Positions 54,696 to 63,714 are shown, numbered from the stretch's first letter. The stretch is DNA of 64,000 nt from Cellvibrio mixtus subsp. mixtus J3-8 (GCF_000766945.1 NZ_KN266211.1:3352-67351); one strand, 5' to 3'. The notes: generated by a model from the letters alone, not told the origin. Made by a program: numbers and translations.

Positions 54696-55106
54696 ATGAT
54701 TATGCAATCGCCCAACAGTGCACCAGCTGGCAATCTCACATTGCAAACTATCACCATGCCGGCGGATACCAATCCGTTCGGCGATATTTTTGGTGGCTGG
54801 TTGATGGCGCAAATGGATATCGCCGGCGCAATCCACGCCAATGAAGTTTCCCTTGGGCGAGTTACGACGGTGGCGGTGGGAAGTATGGTGTTTATCCGGC
54901 CAGTGCCGGTAGGCACGGTGATTAGTTGTTATACCAGTACCTTGCGCATCGGCAATACATCCATTCGGGTGAAAGTAGAAGTCTGGATCAAGGATTTTCT
55001 CACTCACCAAATCAGTCAGGTGACTCAGGGTGAATACGTGTATGTTGCCATTGATGAGTATGGGCAAAAGCGGCCGGTGTTAAAACCGTCGCAAAAATCT
55101 GAATAA
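54696..55106 (+). CDS. yciA: Acyl-CoA thioesterase, YciA type
   Basis: A 136-residue hot-dog-fold enzyme hydrolysing acyl-CoA. The family signature is NPFGDIFGGWLMAQMDIAGA, containing the catalytic Asp; VAVGSMVFIRPVPVGTVISC and VEVWIKDFL follow. Start ATG 54696 or 54702; GGA lies 7 bases before the second. Length matches YciA. It lies 72 bases after the membrane protease and before the b561 pair, without signs of coupling to either. Confidence 0.93.
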   Translation: MIMQSPNSAPAGNLTLQTITMPADTNPFGDIFGGWLMAQMDIAGAIHANEVSLGRVTTVAVGSMVFIRPVPVGTVISCYTSTLRIGNTSIRVKVEVWIKDFLTHQISQVTQGEYVYVAIDEYGQKRPVLKPSQKSE

Positions 55107-55216
55107 AAGCCTTTGAAATTTGAATCATAAACAACGAAAAAACTGATGTATTATCTTGTTCTGTTCCTGGCGCAATTGCATCGCGTATGTCTAACCGTTT
55201 GAAAATGCAGTAATTG

Positions 55217-55242
55217 TTTATGTAAAGTTGTCTTTACATAAA
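55217..55242. promoter_or_regulatory. Perfect 11-bp inverted repeat upstream of cytochrome b561
   Basis: TTTATGTAAAG, four bases, then CTTTACATAAA form a perfect 11-bp inverted repeat. It sits 117 bases before the b561 start and overlaps a possible promoter (TTGTTT at 55215, 17-base spacer, ATAAAT at 55238), an arrangement expected of an operator for a dimeric regulator. Confidence 0.6.
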
Positions 55243-55358
55243 TACATCCAGCACATTGCATTAGATCCGCTAAAATTTTTCGATACTGTAATTTATTGAT
55301 ATTGCTGTTATCTTCATTTCACTTCTTCACTCGATCAACAAAAATAAAGAGGTTGTGC

Positions 55359-55919
55359 ATGTTAAAGGATTCCTCCAGTGGTTACGGTTTGATCTCGATT
55401 CTGATTCATTGGGTCAGTGCATTACTGATTTTATTTTTGTTTGGCCTGGGTGTTTATATGGTGGATCTCACCTATTACGACGATTGGTATCACAAAGGCC
55501 CGGAGTTGCATGTGAGCCTGGGCTTGCTGGTATTGTTGATTATGGTGGTGCGCATTGTGTGGCGCATTATTAATCCAACACCCGTTGATTTACCCGCAAA
55601 AGCGGTGCAACAAATTACGGCGCGACTGGTCAAATTCGTACTTTATCTTTTTATTTTTACAGTGATCGCGAGCGGCTATTTAATTACGACGGCAGAAGGC
55701 CAGGCCGCCAGTATGTTTAATCTCATTAAATTTCCGGTGATTACGCAATTGAGTTCTGCCAATGTCGATATCGCGGGTGAAGTGCACGAATATCTCGCAT
55801 GGGGAATTATTGCGTTGGTAGTTTTACATGCACTGGGTGCTTTATTCCATCATTTTGCAATGCGTGATCGCACATTGGTGCGCATGCTTAAACCAGTAAA
55901 GAAAACTGATATTCAATAA
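55359..55919 (+). CDS. Cytochrome b561 family protein (YceJ-like)
   Basis: A 186-residue inner-membrane di-heme protein. ATG 55359 (MLKDSSSGYGLISILIHW) has AGAGG upstream and is the family start. Four membrane helices carry His ligands: LIHWVSALLILFLFG, GPELHVSLGLLVLL, VHEYLAWGIIALVVLHALGA and a HH pair (LFHHFAM). It should shuttle electrons between the quinone pool and periplasmic acceptors. It is followed 80 bases later by a YceI protein, the pairing seen as yceJ-yceI in Escherichia coli. The upstream 250-base gap holds the perfect palindrome. Confidence 0.92.
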   Translation: MLKDSSSGYGLISILIHWVSALLILFLFGLGVYMVDLTYYDDWYHKGPELHVSLGLLVLLIMVVRIVWRIINPTPVDLPAKAVQQITARLVKFVLYLFIFTVIASGYLITTAEGQAASMFNLIKFPVITQLSSANVDIAGEVHEYLAWGIIALVVLHALGALFHHFAMRDRTLVRMLKPVKKTDIQ

Positions 55920-55999
55920 TTGCGCTATCGACAAAAGCGAACTAGTTTAATTTTCCAGGCAACCGTATCTTCCATGACTAACCCTAAAGGAGTCTATAG

Positions 56000-56584
56000 A
56001 TGTTAAAAAAATCCCTTCTTGCCCTCGCAGTAAGCAGTATTGGTGTAATGAGTTTGCCGGCATTGGCAGACAATTATGTAATTGATACCAAAGGCGCGCA
56101 TGCGTCGATCAATTTTTCTATCAAACATTTGGGTTACAGTGTGCTGACTGGTCGCTTCGATAAATTTGACGGCGAATTCAGTTATGATCCTGCGAAACCG
56201 GAAGCGAGCACTATCAATGTCACTATTGATACTTCCAGTATTAACTCCAACCATGCCGAGCGTGACAAGCATTTGCGCAGTGCAGATTTCCTGAATGTTG
56301 ATAAATTCCCTAAAGCAACTTTCGTCAGTAAATCTATCAAAGTGGATGCGGATGATAAAGATGAATTCGATATTATCGGCGACCTGACACTGAATGGTGT
56401 AACTAAAAGCGTTACCATCGAAGTTGAAAAAGTAGGTGAAGGTAAAGATCCATGGGGTGGTTACCGCGCGGGCTTCTCCGGTGAGACTGAAATCAAATTG
56501 AAAGATTTCAATATCAAAATGGATTTAGGCCCAGCTTCCCAAACGGTAAAACTGGAATTGGAAGTGGAAGGCGTAAAAAAGTAA
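56000..56584 (+). CDS. YceI family periplasmic protein
   Basis: A 194-residue exported lipocalin-like protein. The signal peptide ends at SLPALAD. The YceI barrel is recognisable from [58 protein letters not shown] and [17 protein letters not shown]. Family members bind polyisoprenoid or similar lipids in the periplasm. AAAGGAG is present upstream. It forms a unit with the b561 gene and ends at a clear terminator. Confidence 0.95.
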   Translation: MLKKSLLALAVSSIGVMSLPALADNYVIDTKGAHASINFSIKHLGYSVLTGRFDKFDGEFSYDPAKPEASTINVTIDTSSINSNHAERDKHLRSADFLNVDKFPKATFVSKSIKVDADDKDEFDIIGDLTLNGVTKSVTIEVEKVGEGKDPWGGYRAGFSGETEIKLKDFNIKMDLGPASQTVKLELEVEGVKK

Positions 56585-56605
56585 TCGCTTTCTATTCCGA
56601 TCGAA

Positions 56606-56629
56606 AACCACGCTTAGGCGTGGTTTTTT
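56606..56629 (+). terminator. Rho-independent terminator after the YceI gene
   Basis: An 8-bp stem (AACCACGC / GCGTGGTT) with a four-base loop runs into a T-tract. It starts 22 bases after the stop. Confidence 0.88.
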
Positions 56630-56860
56630 ATTTGTAGAGTTAAATAATTAATGCTTTAAAAGCCAGGGAGTATTTGAACTGGCTAGCAAAATTAACATCG
56701 CTCAAATGAAGCAATAATTACATTCATCCAAAATTCAGTATTTATCGCTTAGCTTTTCGGCTCTTGATATTTTTCATTATCAATCTACATCATTAATCCT
56801 CGCCAAAGCAGTTATTAACCGGTCATTATTTGGCAATTACAACAACAGACAGGAGTGTTT

Positions 56861-58336
56861 ATGTTTAATCGCGTATTAGCTGTCGCAAGTTTGTCCCTTG
56901 CACTTTTTAGTTCCACTGCCATGGCAACGTATGAGCGTGACCATCCTTTATTCTCGGCGTACCCAAATGCGAACCTTAATCGTGCACTTATGTTCGATTA
57001 TGAAAAATTTGTATTTCCTGTGTCCATTGTTGATAAAACCCGGACGCCGCAAATCTTTACACCATTGGAAGCTGTTGGTGATCTTTATATGCATCACTAT
57101 GAAATCGAAAATGCCTCCAGTATTAAGGTGTTTGAAAATTATGTCGCTGCTGCCAAAAAGCTCGGTTTTAAACCGGTATTTACCTGTGCATTGGAAGAAT
57201 GCGGTAATGAAGATCAGTTAGATGATCTTAGCGATATGCTCTCGGTACATGGTGATGTCTATAACAACAGGCGAAAGCCCTATTATTGGGTTGGTGAAAA
57301 AGATTCACCCAAAGGGAAGATTGTGGCGGCCTGGTTCGTGGGCGCTTATGAAGATGAGGTCGCCGTTCATCAAGTCATTGTAGAAGGCGAACCCCTGGAG
57401 ACCGGATTGGTAAAAGTCGATGCAGCTTACGCAAACCAGGGCGTAACGCCAACTCATGTAGAGCCTTTATCGGATGATGACAAGGCAGAGGACTACGCAC
57501 TGTTGCCGCGCTATCCCGGTGCGCAAATCTATAATCACAAAAAAATTGATACCGAAACAGTAACCTTACCTTTTGCCATCAATGCCGCCGAAAAAACGCC
57601 ATTGAAATTAACGGGTGATCTTGGTAAGCACACATACACCATTAAAAATGTTTCGACGTTGAAAGTGTATGAAAATTATAAGGCCGCTTTAACAAAAGCA
57701 TCTTTCACATTTATTTCCCAATGCGAACTGGAGCAATGTGGCACTGAAAAACAAGCGCAGGATGTAGGTGATCAATTAGCGCTCTCCGGCGATGTTTATA
57801 ACTGGTACAGAAAACCCTACTATCTGCTCGCTAAAAAAACGTTGCCTGAAGGTAATACCTATGTGGCTATATTCGTAGGGGGCTATGAGGATACGGTGGG
57901 GGTGCAACAAGTTATTGTTGAAGAAAAGCAAGTGCAGACAGGTTTGGTCAATGTAAATGCCGATCAATTGAAACAACAAATTGATGCTGAAGGCAAAGCG
58001 CTGATTTACGGTATTTATTTTGATACCGGTAAAGCGGCGATCAAACCTGAATCCAAACCTGCACTGGAGGCAATTGCCGATTTATTAAAACGCAACAAGG
58101 ATTTTCTGCTCTATGTAGTCGGCCACACGGATGATACCGGAGATGGTACAGCCAATGTCTTACTTTCCAAACAGCGTGCAGATTCAGTGGTTGCTGCTTT
58201 GGTGAAAGATTACCAGATTGCAAATAATCGTTTACAAGCACAAGGTGTAGGGCCTTATGCCCCGGCCTCCAATAATACCAGCGATGCAGGCAAGCAGAAA
58301 AATCGCCGAGTAGAGTTGGTCAAACGCTTACGTTAA
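56861..58336 (+). CDS. OmpA-family protein with duplicated DUF4892-like domains
   Basis: A 491-residue exported protein. ATG 56861 has AGGAG 5 bases upstream; signal peptide SLALFSSTAMA. Two homologous DUF4892-like domains follow: ~22-185 (DHPLFSAYPNANLNRALMFD, VFENYVAAAKKLGFKPVFTC) and ~210-365 (RYPGAQIYNHKKIDTETVTL, VYENYKAALTKASFTFISQC), each with a paired-Cys segment (CALEECG / CELEQCG) and a V(Y/H)QVIVE strand. The C-terminal OmpA domain (~380-490) binds peptidoglycan (IYFDTGKAAIKPESKPALEA, VVGHTDDTGDGTANVLLSKQ, QKNRRVELVKR). Most DUF4892-OmpA proteins have one such domain, so this is a tandem duplication. Confidence 0.88.
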   Translation: MFNRVLAVASLSLALFSSTAMATYERDHPLFSAYPNANLNRALMFDYEKFVFPVSIVDKTRTPQIFTPLEAVGDLYMHHYEIENASSIKVFENYVAAAKKLGFKPVFTCALEECGNEDQLDDLSDMLSVHGDVYNNRRKPYYWVGEKDSPKGKIVAAWFVGAYEDEVAVHQVIVEGEPLETGLVKVDAAYANQGVTPTHVEPLSDDDKAEDYALLPRYPGAQIYNHKKIDTETVTLPFAINAAEKTPLKLTGDLGKHTYTIKNVSTLKVYENYKAALTKASFTFISQCELEQCGTEKQAQDVGDQLALSGDVYNWYRKPYYLLAKKTLPEGNTYVAIFVGGYEDTVGVQQVIVEEKQVQTGLVNVNADQLKQQIDAEGKALIYGIYFDTGKAAIKPESKPALEAIADLLKRNKDFLLYVVGHTDDTGDGTANVLLSKQRADSVVAALVKDYQIANNRLQAQGVGPYAPASNNTSDAGKQKNRRVELVKRLR

Positions 58337-58370
58337 ACTGCAGTGTATTGGTGTAAATAATTACTATCGA

Positions 58371-58398
58371 AAAATCCTCGCCCGGGCGGGGATTTTTA
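58371..58398 (+). terminator. Rho-independent terminator after the OmpA gene
   Basis: AAAATCCTCGCC pairs with GGCGGGGATTTT (one G-T pair) around a two-base loop and runs into T residues. Confidence 0.85.
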
Positions 58399-58502
58399 TT
58401 TGCTTGCTATCTGTATATGTTTCTGTTTTTATAACCTCGGCCAATAGTATTACGCCTATAAAAAAACCTGGCACTCCGGCGAATTCTATTGGTTAAACCG
58501 GT

Positions 58503-58542
58503 ATCTGCACTTTCCTTAAAAATCAGGAAGTGCAGATTTTTT
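58503..58542 (+). terminator. Second terminator-like hairpin, in the leader of the AraC gene
   Basis: ATCTGCACTT(T)CCT pairs with AGGAAGTGCAGAT (12-13 bp, one bulge), followed by TTTTTT at 58537. It lies 32 bases before the AraC ATG and 105 bases after the previous terminator. It is either the end of a small transcript arising in 58400-58500 or an attenuator of the regulator. Confidence 0.7.
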
Positions 58543-58573
58543 GTTATACCATTAGTTTTTTATGGGGCCAGCC

Positions 58574-59428
58574 ATGAAACCTATGTATGAAAAAGTATTA
58601 CCTACTGAAAACTCTTCGTGGCGTTATTGGTTGTATGCGCTCGATGAAATTCCATTTAACTGGCATTACCATCCGGAATATGAAATTTGTTTAACGCTGA
58701 ATAGTCGCGGGCAGCGTTATATCGGCGATGATATTTACTCTTATGATAATCTGGATTTGGTATTACTAGGCCCCAAATTACCGCACACATGGCACTCCCG
58801 GGAATTAATTAACGAAGGTCAGCACCTGACGTATGTAGCGCAGTTGCCAGTCACCTGGATTGACAATATTGCACAGATGCCGGAATTAAAACCATTGGGT
58901 GATCTGTTGCAAAAAAGTAAACGCGGCGTGGCATTTTCGCTAACTACAGCAATCGCTTGTCGCGAGCGATTTGTAGCAATGGCTGATGTTACTCCCATGC
59001 AACGGTTATTATGGCTATTGGAAATATTGCAATTAATGTGTGATGATCCTGAGGCTCGCCTGATTTCCAGTGAAGGCTACACCCCGGCAAGCGTTCCTGA
59101 TTCCTCCACGGAAAAAATTGATAAGGTAATTGCTTATATTCACCAACATTACACTGAAGAATTATGCGCGGAAAAAATGGCAAACCTTGCGCACATGAGT
59201 ACAAATCATTTTCATCGATTTTTTAAGCAGCGTACGGAACAAACCTTTACCGAGTTTGTTAATCAGTTGCGTATAGGTCGTGCCTGTTCGCTTTTATTAA
59301 CTACCGATATGCCAGTTGCCAATATCAGCCATCGCTGCGGATTTAATAATTTATCGAATTTTAATCGCCGTTTTATGCAGCTAAAAAATTGCACGCCCCG
59401 CGAATTTAAACGCAGTTATCTAAAATAA
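58574..59428 (+). CDS. AraC-family transcriptional regulator
   Basis: A 284-residue regulator. ATG 58574 (MKPMYEKVLPTENSSWRYWL) has GGGG 6 bases upstream. The N-terminal cupin effector domain (~10-110) has FNWHYHPEYEICLTLNSRGQ and LLGPKLPHTWHS; the C-terminal AraC DNA-binding domain (~185-284) has two helix-turn-helix motifs (CAEKMANLAHMSTNHFHRFF and VANISHRCGFNNLSNFNRRF) ending TPREFKRSYLK. This subtype often controls sugar uptake genes. Its target is not evident: neighbours are an OmpA protein and a carbohydrate-binding secreted protein. Confidence 0.92.
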   Translation: MKPMYEKVLPTENSSWRYWLYALDEIPFNWHYHPEYEICLTLNSRGQRYIGDDIYSYDNLDLVLLGPKLPHTWHSRELINEGQHLTYVAQLPVTWIDNIAQMPELKPLGDLLQKSKRGVAFSLTTAIACRERFVAMADVTPMQRLLWLLEILQLMCDDPEARLISSEGYTPASVPDSSTEKIDKVIAYIHQHYTEELCAEKMANLAHMSTNHFHRFFKQRTEQTFTEFVNQLRIGRACSLLLTTDMPVANISHRCGFNNLSNFNRRFMQLKNCTPREFKRSYLK

Positions 59429-59457
59429 AAGCGAGAAATAAACGCGAGAAATAAGAA

Positions 59458-59477
59458 AGGGCCGCAATAACGGCCCT
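59458..59477. terminator. Terminator hairpin between convergent AraC and CBM genes
   Basis: A 7-bp stem (AGGGCCG / CGGCCCT) with a six-base A/T loop. On the minus strand it is followed by TTTCTTATTT. Confidence 0.6.
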
Positions 59478-59499
59478 GAAGTGCACAGGAGATTACTCC

Positions 59500-60282
59500 T
59501 TAATTACACACCTGGAATTCCACGATACCTGAGCCAGAACCAAAGCGTTGCATGGTGTATTTTTCCAGGTCAATTAAATAACCATCGCCTGCCAGGTTGG
59601 CGGTGCAGCAACCGTTACAATCGGAGTCTGAACAGGCATCGTAAGCTTTCACAGTAATTCGCTTGTTGCCCTGCCGTAAATTCAGGGTTTTGTTGCCAAG
59701 CCAGCTCCAATCTTTTAAATGTACAGCGGCGATATTGTTGGCCATTACCCAGGATTCAGGTTGTTTTCCGGAAATGCCGTAAAAATAACCGCTCCACATG
59801 CAACCGTTATAAATTACACATTCATCACTGCCCGGCGCCGGATAGGATTCGTAATTAGTCAGGTTTGCGCGATACCAGGCTGCACCACAATCATTGCCTG
59901 CAATAGAAGAAACGGATTTGCTGGAAGCTATAGATGATTTGCTACTTGATTTGGTCGAAGAAATAGCGGGCTTGCTCGAGCTTTTTGATGAAACAGGAGT
60001 AGATGATGCGGCCCCATCGCAATTGCCGAGCAGCGTCCACTCTTGCCATTGGCCCGAATAATTGGCAGGGCTATGGCCTTGGGACCACCAGTTGGCTTTA
60101 TACGCTTTTCCAGATTGCTTAACTTGTGCGCCACCACCGTAAGCGGTAGCGCTATTCCATTCTATAAGCGTGGTGCAGCTAACCGCATGAACATTTAAAC
60201 ACAGAAAACTACCGCAAAATGCGCTTAAAAAAATACAAAATTGTTTTACATAGGCAGCGTATAAGAAATTGATCGGCTTCAT
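59500..60282 (-). CDS. Secreted carbohydrate-binding protein: CBM5/12-like module, Ser linker, DPBB-like domain
   Basis: A 260-residue exported protein. A signal peptide ending near NVHA leads to a CBM5/12-like module (~38-90; WNSATAYGGGAQVKQSGKAY, WWSQGHSPANYSGQWQEW), then a Ser/Lys/Thr linker (~95-130, typical of Cellvibrio), then a ~130-residue Cys-rich domain (ECVIYNGCMWSGYFYGISGK, RITVKAYDACSDSDCNGCCT, LIDLEKYTMQRFGSGSG) whose pattern resembles barwin/expansin-type double-psi barrels. No catalytic motif is certain. It may bind chitin or cellulose and loosen or display it. GAGG lies 5 bases before the ATG. Confidence 0.75.
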   Translation of the reverse strand: MKPINFLYAAYVKQFCIFLSAFCGSFLCLNVHAVSCTTLIEWNSATAYGGGAQVKQSGKAYKANWWSQGHSPANYSGQWQEWTLLGNCDGAASSTPVSSKSSSKPAISSTKSSSKSSIASSKSVSSIAGNDCGAAWYRANLTNYESYPAPGSDECVIYNGCMWSGYFYGISGKQPESWVMANNIAAVHLKDWSWLGNKTLNLRQGNKRITVKAYDACSDSDCNGCCTANLAGDGYLIDLEKYTMQRFGSGSGIVEFQVCN

Positions 60283-60835
60283 AAAGACCTCGATGTTATT
60301 GTCAAAATAATTATTTGTTGTTACGAGGACAGCATGAGTTACTCCCCAACCCCATAAACTAAAAATTATTTTGCCAACCTAACCAAGGATAAAAATGTAT
60401 TTTTGAATGCAAAACTGGTATTTTTCTATCGGCTCTTGAAAAACTTATCCCGATCCACGTGGGGTCATGGAATCTTGTCGTGCCATGGAAAGATTGATCG
60501 CTGATAAATCATAGCCATGATGAATACTGCGCATTTGATCTGGCTCATCTTGCTGTTATTGGCCATCTGTAAAAATTTGTACGAATTTGTAGTAATCAAT
60601 TTTTTATTCTTTTTTCAGCTTAGCGGTTCATGCTTTTATAATGGTTAATTTTTTGCAGGGGTTTTGATGCCATAATTTAGCAAAGTCTGTCGCAAGATTT
60701 TAGTTTGCTTTCAAGAGTTCAAGCCGGTAGCGCTATGATAGTGGCTATTGTGTTGTCTTACGATGGATTGGTCCTAAACGCGATTCGATCGTCGTTTTTT
60801 TTAGCCTCGGTACAGTTAGGGATTTGGGGGAAATT
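60283..60835. other. Long A/T-rich intergenic region between divergent genes
   Basis: About 550 bases separate the carbohydrate-binding gene and the third PEP-CTERM gene. It contains several A/T runs and a GGGGGAAATT ribosome site for the gene at 60836, but no frame with a start signal. It should hold both promoters. No repeat or RNA gene is recognised. Confidence 0.5.
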
Positions 60836-61438
60836 ATGAATATTGTTAGAGTGATAGGTTTCGTTTTAGCGTTTGCTTCACCGTGTTCATTTGCTGGCTT
60901 GATTAATGTAGAGATGGAAGGCTTTAAGTATTGGAATGATGATTATACCGAGCTTAAAAAAGGTGGCCGCCTTTCATTGCAAGTTGATACCAGTGGATCT
61001 GATTCCGATTCCAATATTGAAAAAGGTGAATACAACGGTGCAATATTAAATGCAAGTTTTTTTAATTCGCACAGCAGCAAGGAATATTGCCTGGATTTTT
61101 CCCAACGTAATTCGGTGGTAGTTGACCTTTCCAGTTCGTTTTTTACCAAACTATCGTTAAAAGGTTTTTTTCTGGACCTCGATGGTAGAAGTACCAGTTT
61201 TGAGTTGTTTCTGGAGGGAACTTATAAAGAGGATGATCGACTCGATAATGTGGTAGAAAAAGTTTCTTTATTCAGCGACGCAACCAAGCTGGTTATGTTC
61301 GGGGATGGTGGTTTTTTTGATGGCGACGCGCCTGATATCGTTAAATTTAGCAAAGCAGTTCCAGAACCTCACGCCGCGCTATTGCTGCTGATTAGTGCTA
61401 TGGGCTTGGGTGCTTTAAGGTGGAAGCGCATCCACTAA
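60836..61438 (+). CDS. Third PEP-CTERM sorting-domain protein, unrelated body
   Basis: A 200-residue exported protein from ATG 60836 with GGGGG 5 bases upstream. Signal peptide FVLAFASPCSFAG; an Asp/Ser-rich beta body (LSLQVDTSGSDSDSN, FFLDLDGRSTSFELFL); and a C-terminal signal VPEPHAALLLLISAMGLGAL with a basic end (RWKRIH). The body is not similar to the 30649/31686 pair. Function unknown. The body has low resemblance to any named domain. Confidence 0.75.
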   Translation: MNIVRVIGFVLAFASPCSFAGLINVEMEGFKYWNDDYTELKKGGRLSLQVDTSGSDSDSNIEKGEYNGAILNASFFNSHSSKEYCLDFSQRNSVVVDLSSSFFTKLSLKGFFLDLDGRSTSFELFLEGTYKEDDRLDNVVEKVSLFSDATKLVMFGDGGFFDGDAPDIVKFSKAVPEPHAALLLLISAMGLGALRWKRIH

Positions 61439-61553
61439 CAGCTGTGGGTAGAGTCGGGTCGCATTGCGGCCCGCACTTTGTTACCAGTAGAATACCTTTC
61501 CAATATCTGCAATTGCTAATCATGGAAGATGTCCTGTCACTACGGAAACCCAT

Positions 61554-63473
61554 ATGTCTACTCCCCACGATCTATTGCACACTGTATTTCGTTTATCTGA
61601 TTTTCGGCCAGGGCAAGAATCGGTAATTAATGCCTTGCTACACGGACATTCTTCCCTGGCAATATTTCCTACCGGCGGTGGAAAAAGCCTGTGTTATCAG
61701 TTGCCGGCGTTAATGTTTGATGGTTTGACGCTAGTGGTATCACCATTGATTGCGCTGATGAAAGATCAGGTTGATGCGTTGCAGCGCTTGGGGATTTGTG
61801 CGGCGCGTCTGGATTCTTCGCAAACCCGGGAAGAGACACGGGCAATTTACGATGCGCTTTATGATCGCAGCCTCAAATTGCTCTATGTATCTCCCGAACG
61901 CCTGAAGAATGAGCGTTTTGTGCAACGCCTTGCCAATTTTGAAATCAGTTTATTGGCTATTGATGAAGCCCATTGTATTTCTGAGTGGGGGCATAACTTT
62001 CGCCCTGATTATTTATTGCTGGCAGATCTCGCCAAAAAATTACGTGCTGGCCGCGTGCTTGCATTGACTGCTACGGCAACACCCGCTGTAGCAGCAGATA
62101 TTTGCCGACAGTTTTCCATTCAGCCGCAGCATCACATACAAACCAGTTTTGCACGCCCCAATTTGCAATTACGTGTAACTCCTTGTGATGTTGATACCCG
62201 TATGGGATTATTGTTGTCGCGCTTGCAAAAACATCCGGCAGGTGCTGCAACTATTATTTATGTCACGTTGCAAAAAACAGCCGAGGATGTTGCGCAAGCG
62301 ATTAATGCGTTTGGCTTGCGTGCAGTTTATTATCATGCCGGGTTAAAAGATGATGAGCGTGAGCAAGTACAAAATTGTTTTATGAGCGGTGACGTGCCTA
62401 TTGTTGTTGCGACTATTGCTTTTGGTATGGGTATCGATAAAAACAATATTCGTGCGGTTTACCATTTTAATTTACCCAAATCCATTGAGAATTATGTGCA
62501 GGAAATCGGGCGTGCTGGTCGCGATGGAAATCCATCGTTATGTGAGATGTTTGCAGTAGGTGATGATATTCGCGTATTGGAAAATTTTACTTATGGAGAT
62601 ACTCCCTCCCGTGAAGCCCTTTTTGCACTGATTGAGAACTTGCTGGCATTTGATGATGTATTTGATATTTCTACCTATGATTTGTCGAATCAATTTGATT
62701 TGCGTCCGCTGGTATTAAATACGGCACTTACTTACCTTGAGTTAAAAAACGTTATTAGCGCACAAAGTCCTTTTTATACAGAATATAAAATCCAATTCTT
62801 GCAATCACCGGATTTCATCCTGGGTCAATTTGATAATGAGCGCGCCGATTTTTTGCGCAATGTTTTCGCTGTGGGGCGCATGGGTAAAAAGTGGTTGGCG
62901 CTGGATATGATGACGATCGAGCAACAATTGCAACAACCTAAAGCGCGCATTATCAAAGCGATTGATTATCTGGTGGAAAAAAGCTGGATTGAGTTGTCGG
63001 TAGCAAAATTGCGGCAAGGTTATAAGAATAATAAATTGATCACTTCAACCGAACAATTAACCGGGCTTTGCGATTACCTTGAACAATTATTTTCTGCGCG
63101 CGAAGCGCGGGATATACAGCGAATTCGTAGCTTGTTGGAGTTTGCCAATAATCCCCAATGTTTAAGTCAGCAGCTATTACATTATTTTGGTGAATCAACG
63201 AACGCGACCTGCGGGATTTGTAATCACTGTCGCCAATCCACCAGTCCCCGGGTTTCCGTACCTGCACCGAAATCGCTGGACGATCAACAAATACAATTCA
63301 TTGCAAGTTTGAAGCAGGAAGCACATAAAGCCTTGATGCAGCCGCGTCAGCTTGCGCGGTTTTTGTGTGGCCTTCCCAGCCCGGCGACCAGCCGGTCTGC
63401 ATTAAAAAACCATCCCGCATTTGGGGCGTTGGCCGATGCTTCATTTTCACAAGTGCTCGCGGCTGTGCAATAA
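61554..63473 (+). CDS. recQ: RecQ family ATP-dependent DNA helicase
   Basis: A 639-residue superfamily 2 helicase. Walker A is PTGGGKSLCYQLPAL, the DEAH box AIDEAHCISEWGHNFRPDY includes the aromatic-rich loop of RecQ, and motifs IV-VI are visible (VYYHAGLKDDEREQVQNCF, ATIAFGMGIDKNNIRAVYHF, QEIGRAGRDGNPSLCEMF). The RQC region with a C-terminal zinc-type Cys cluster (TCGICNHCRQ) follows. An HRDC domain at the C-terminus is not apparent: the end (DQQIQFIASLKQEAHKALMQ) is helical but not HRDC-like. It unwinds DNA in recombination and repair. It stands alone; an extended hairpin follows. Confidence 0.95.
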   Translation: MSTPHDLLHTVFRLSDFRPGQESVINALLHGHSSLAIFPTGGGKSLCYQLPALMFDGLTLVVSPLIALMKDQVDALQRLGICAARLDSSQTREETRAIYDALYDRSLKLLYVSPERLKNERFVQRLANFEISLLAIDEAHCISEWGHNFRPDYLLLADLAKKLRAGRVLALTATATPAVAADICRQFSIQPQHHIQTSFARPNLQLRVTPCDVDTRMGLLLSRLQKHPAGAATIIYVTLQKTAEDVAQAINAFGLRAVYYHAGLKDDEREQVQNCFMSGDVPIVVATIAFGMGIDKNNIRAVYHFNLPKSIENYVQEIGRAGRDGNPSLCEMFAVGDDIRVLENFTYGDTPSREALFALIENLLAFDDVFDISTYDLSNQFDLRPLVLNTALTYLELKNVISAQSPFYTEYKIQFLQSPDFILGQFDNERADFLRNVFAVGRMGKKWLALDMMTIEQQLQQPKARIIKAIDYLVEKSWIELSVAKLRQGYKNNKLITSTEQLTGLCDYLEQLFSAREARDIQRIRSLLEFANNPQCLSQQLLHYFGESTNATCGICNHCRQSTSPRVSVPAPKSLDDQQIQFIASLKQEAHKALMQPRQLARFLCGLPSPATSRSALKNHPAFGALADASFSQVLAAVQ

Positions 63474-63476
63474 AAT

Positions 63477-63534
63477 ATAGCCCGCATCGAGGTAGAAAAT
63501 ATGTTCTATCCTCTAGCGAGTGCTTTCGGGTTAT
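63477..63534. other. Extended imperfect hairpin after recQ
   Basis: Outer arms ATAGCCCG / CGGGTTAT (63477-63484, 63527-63534) enclose an inner stem GAGG-TAGAA / TTCTA-T-CCTC. There is no T-tract, so a structured 3' end or a REP-like element is more likely than an intrinsic terminator. The rest of the 241-base gap holds a GGAG ribosome site for the next gene and nothing else seen. Confidence 0.5.
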
Positions 63535-63714
63535 AAGAAGTGTAAATAACTGTTTCCCGTGTCGCGCCCTTGGGCCACATGGAATAGAGTTTTGCGCTTG
63601 ATTAATAAATCAGATTTTCTCCATGTTCCCTCCGGATGGAGATACCTCAACGACCCAGGCATTAGCCGTCAATAATTACAGGATGCCACGCATCCACCAC
63701 TGCTGGAGATACCT

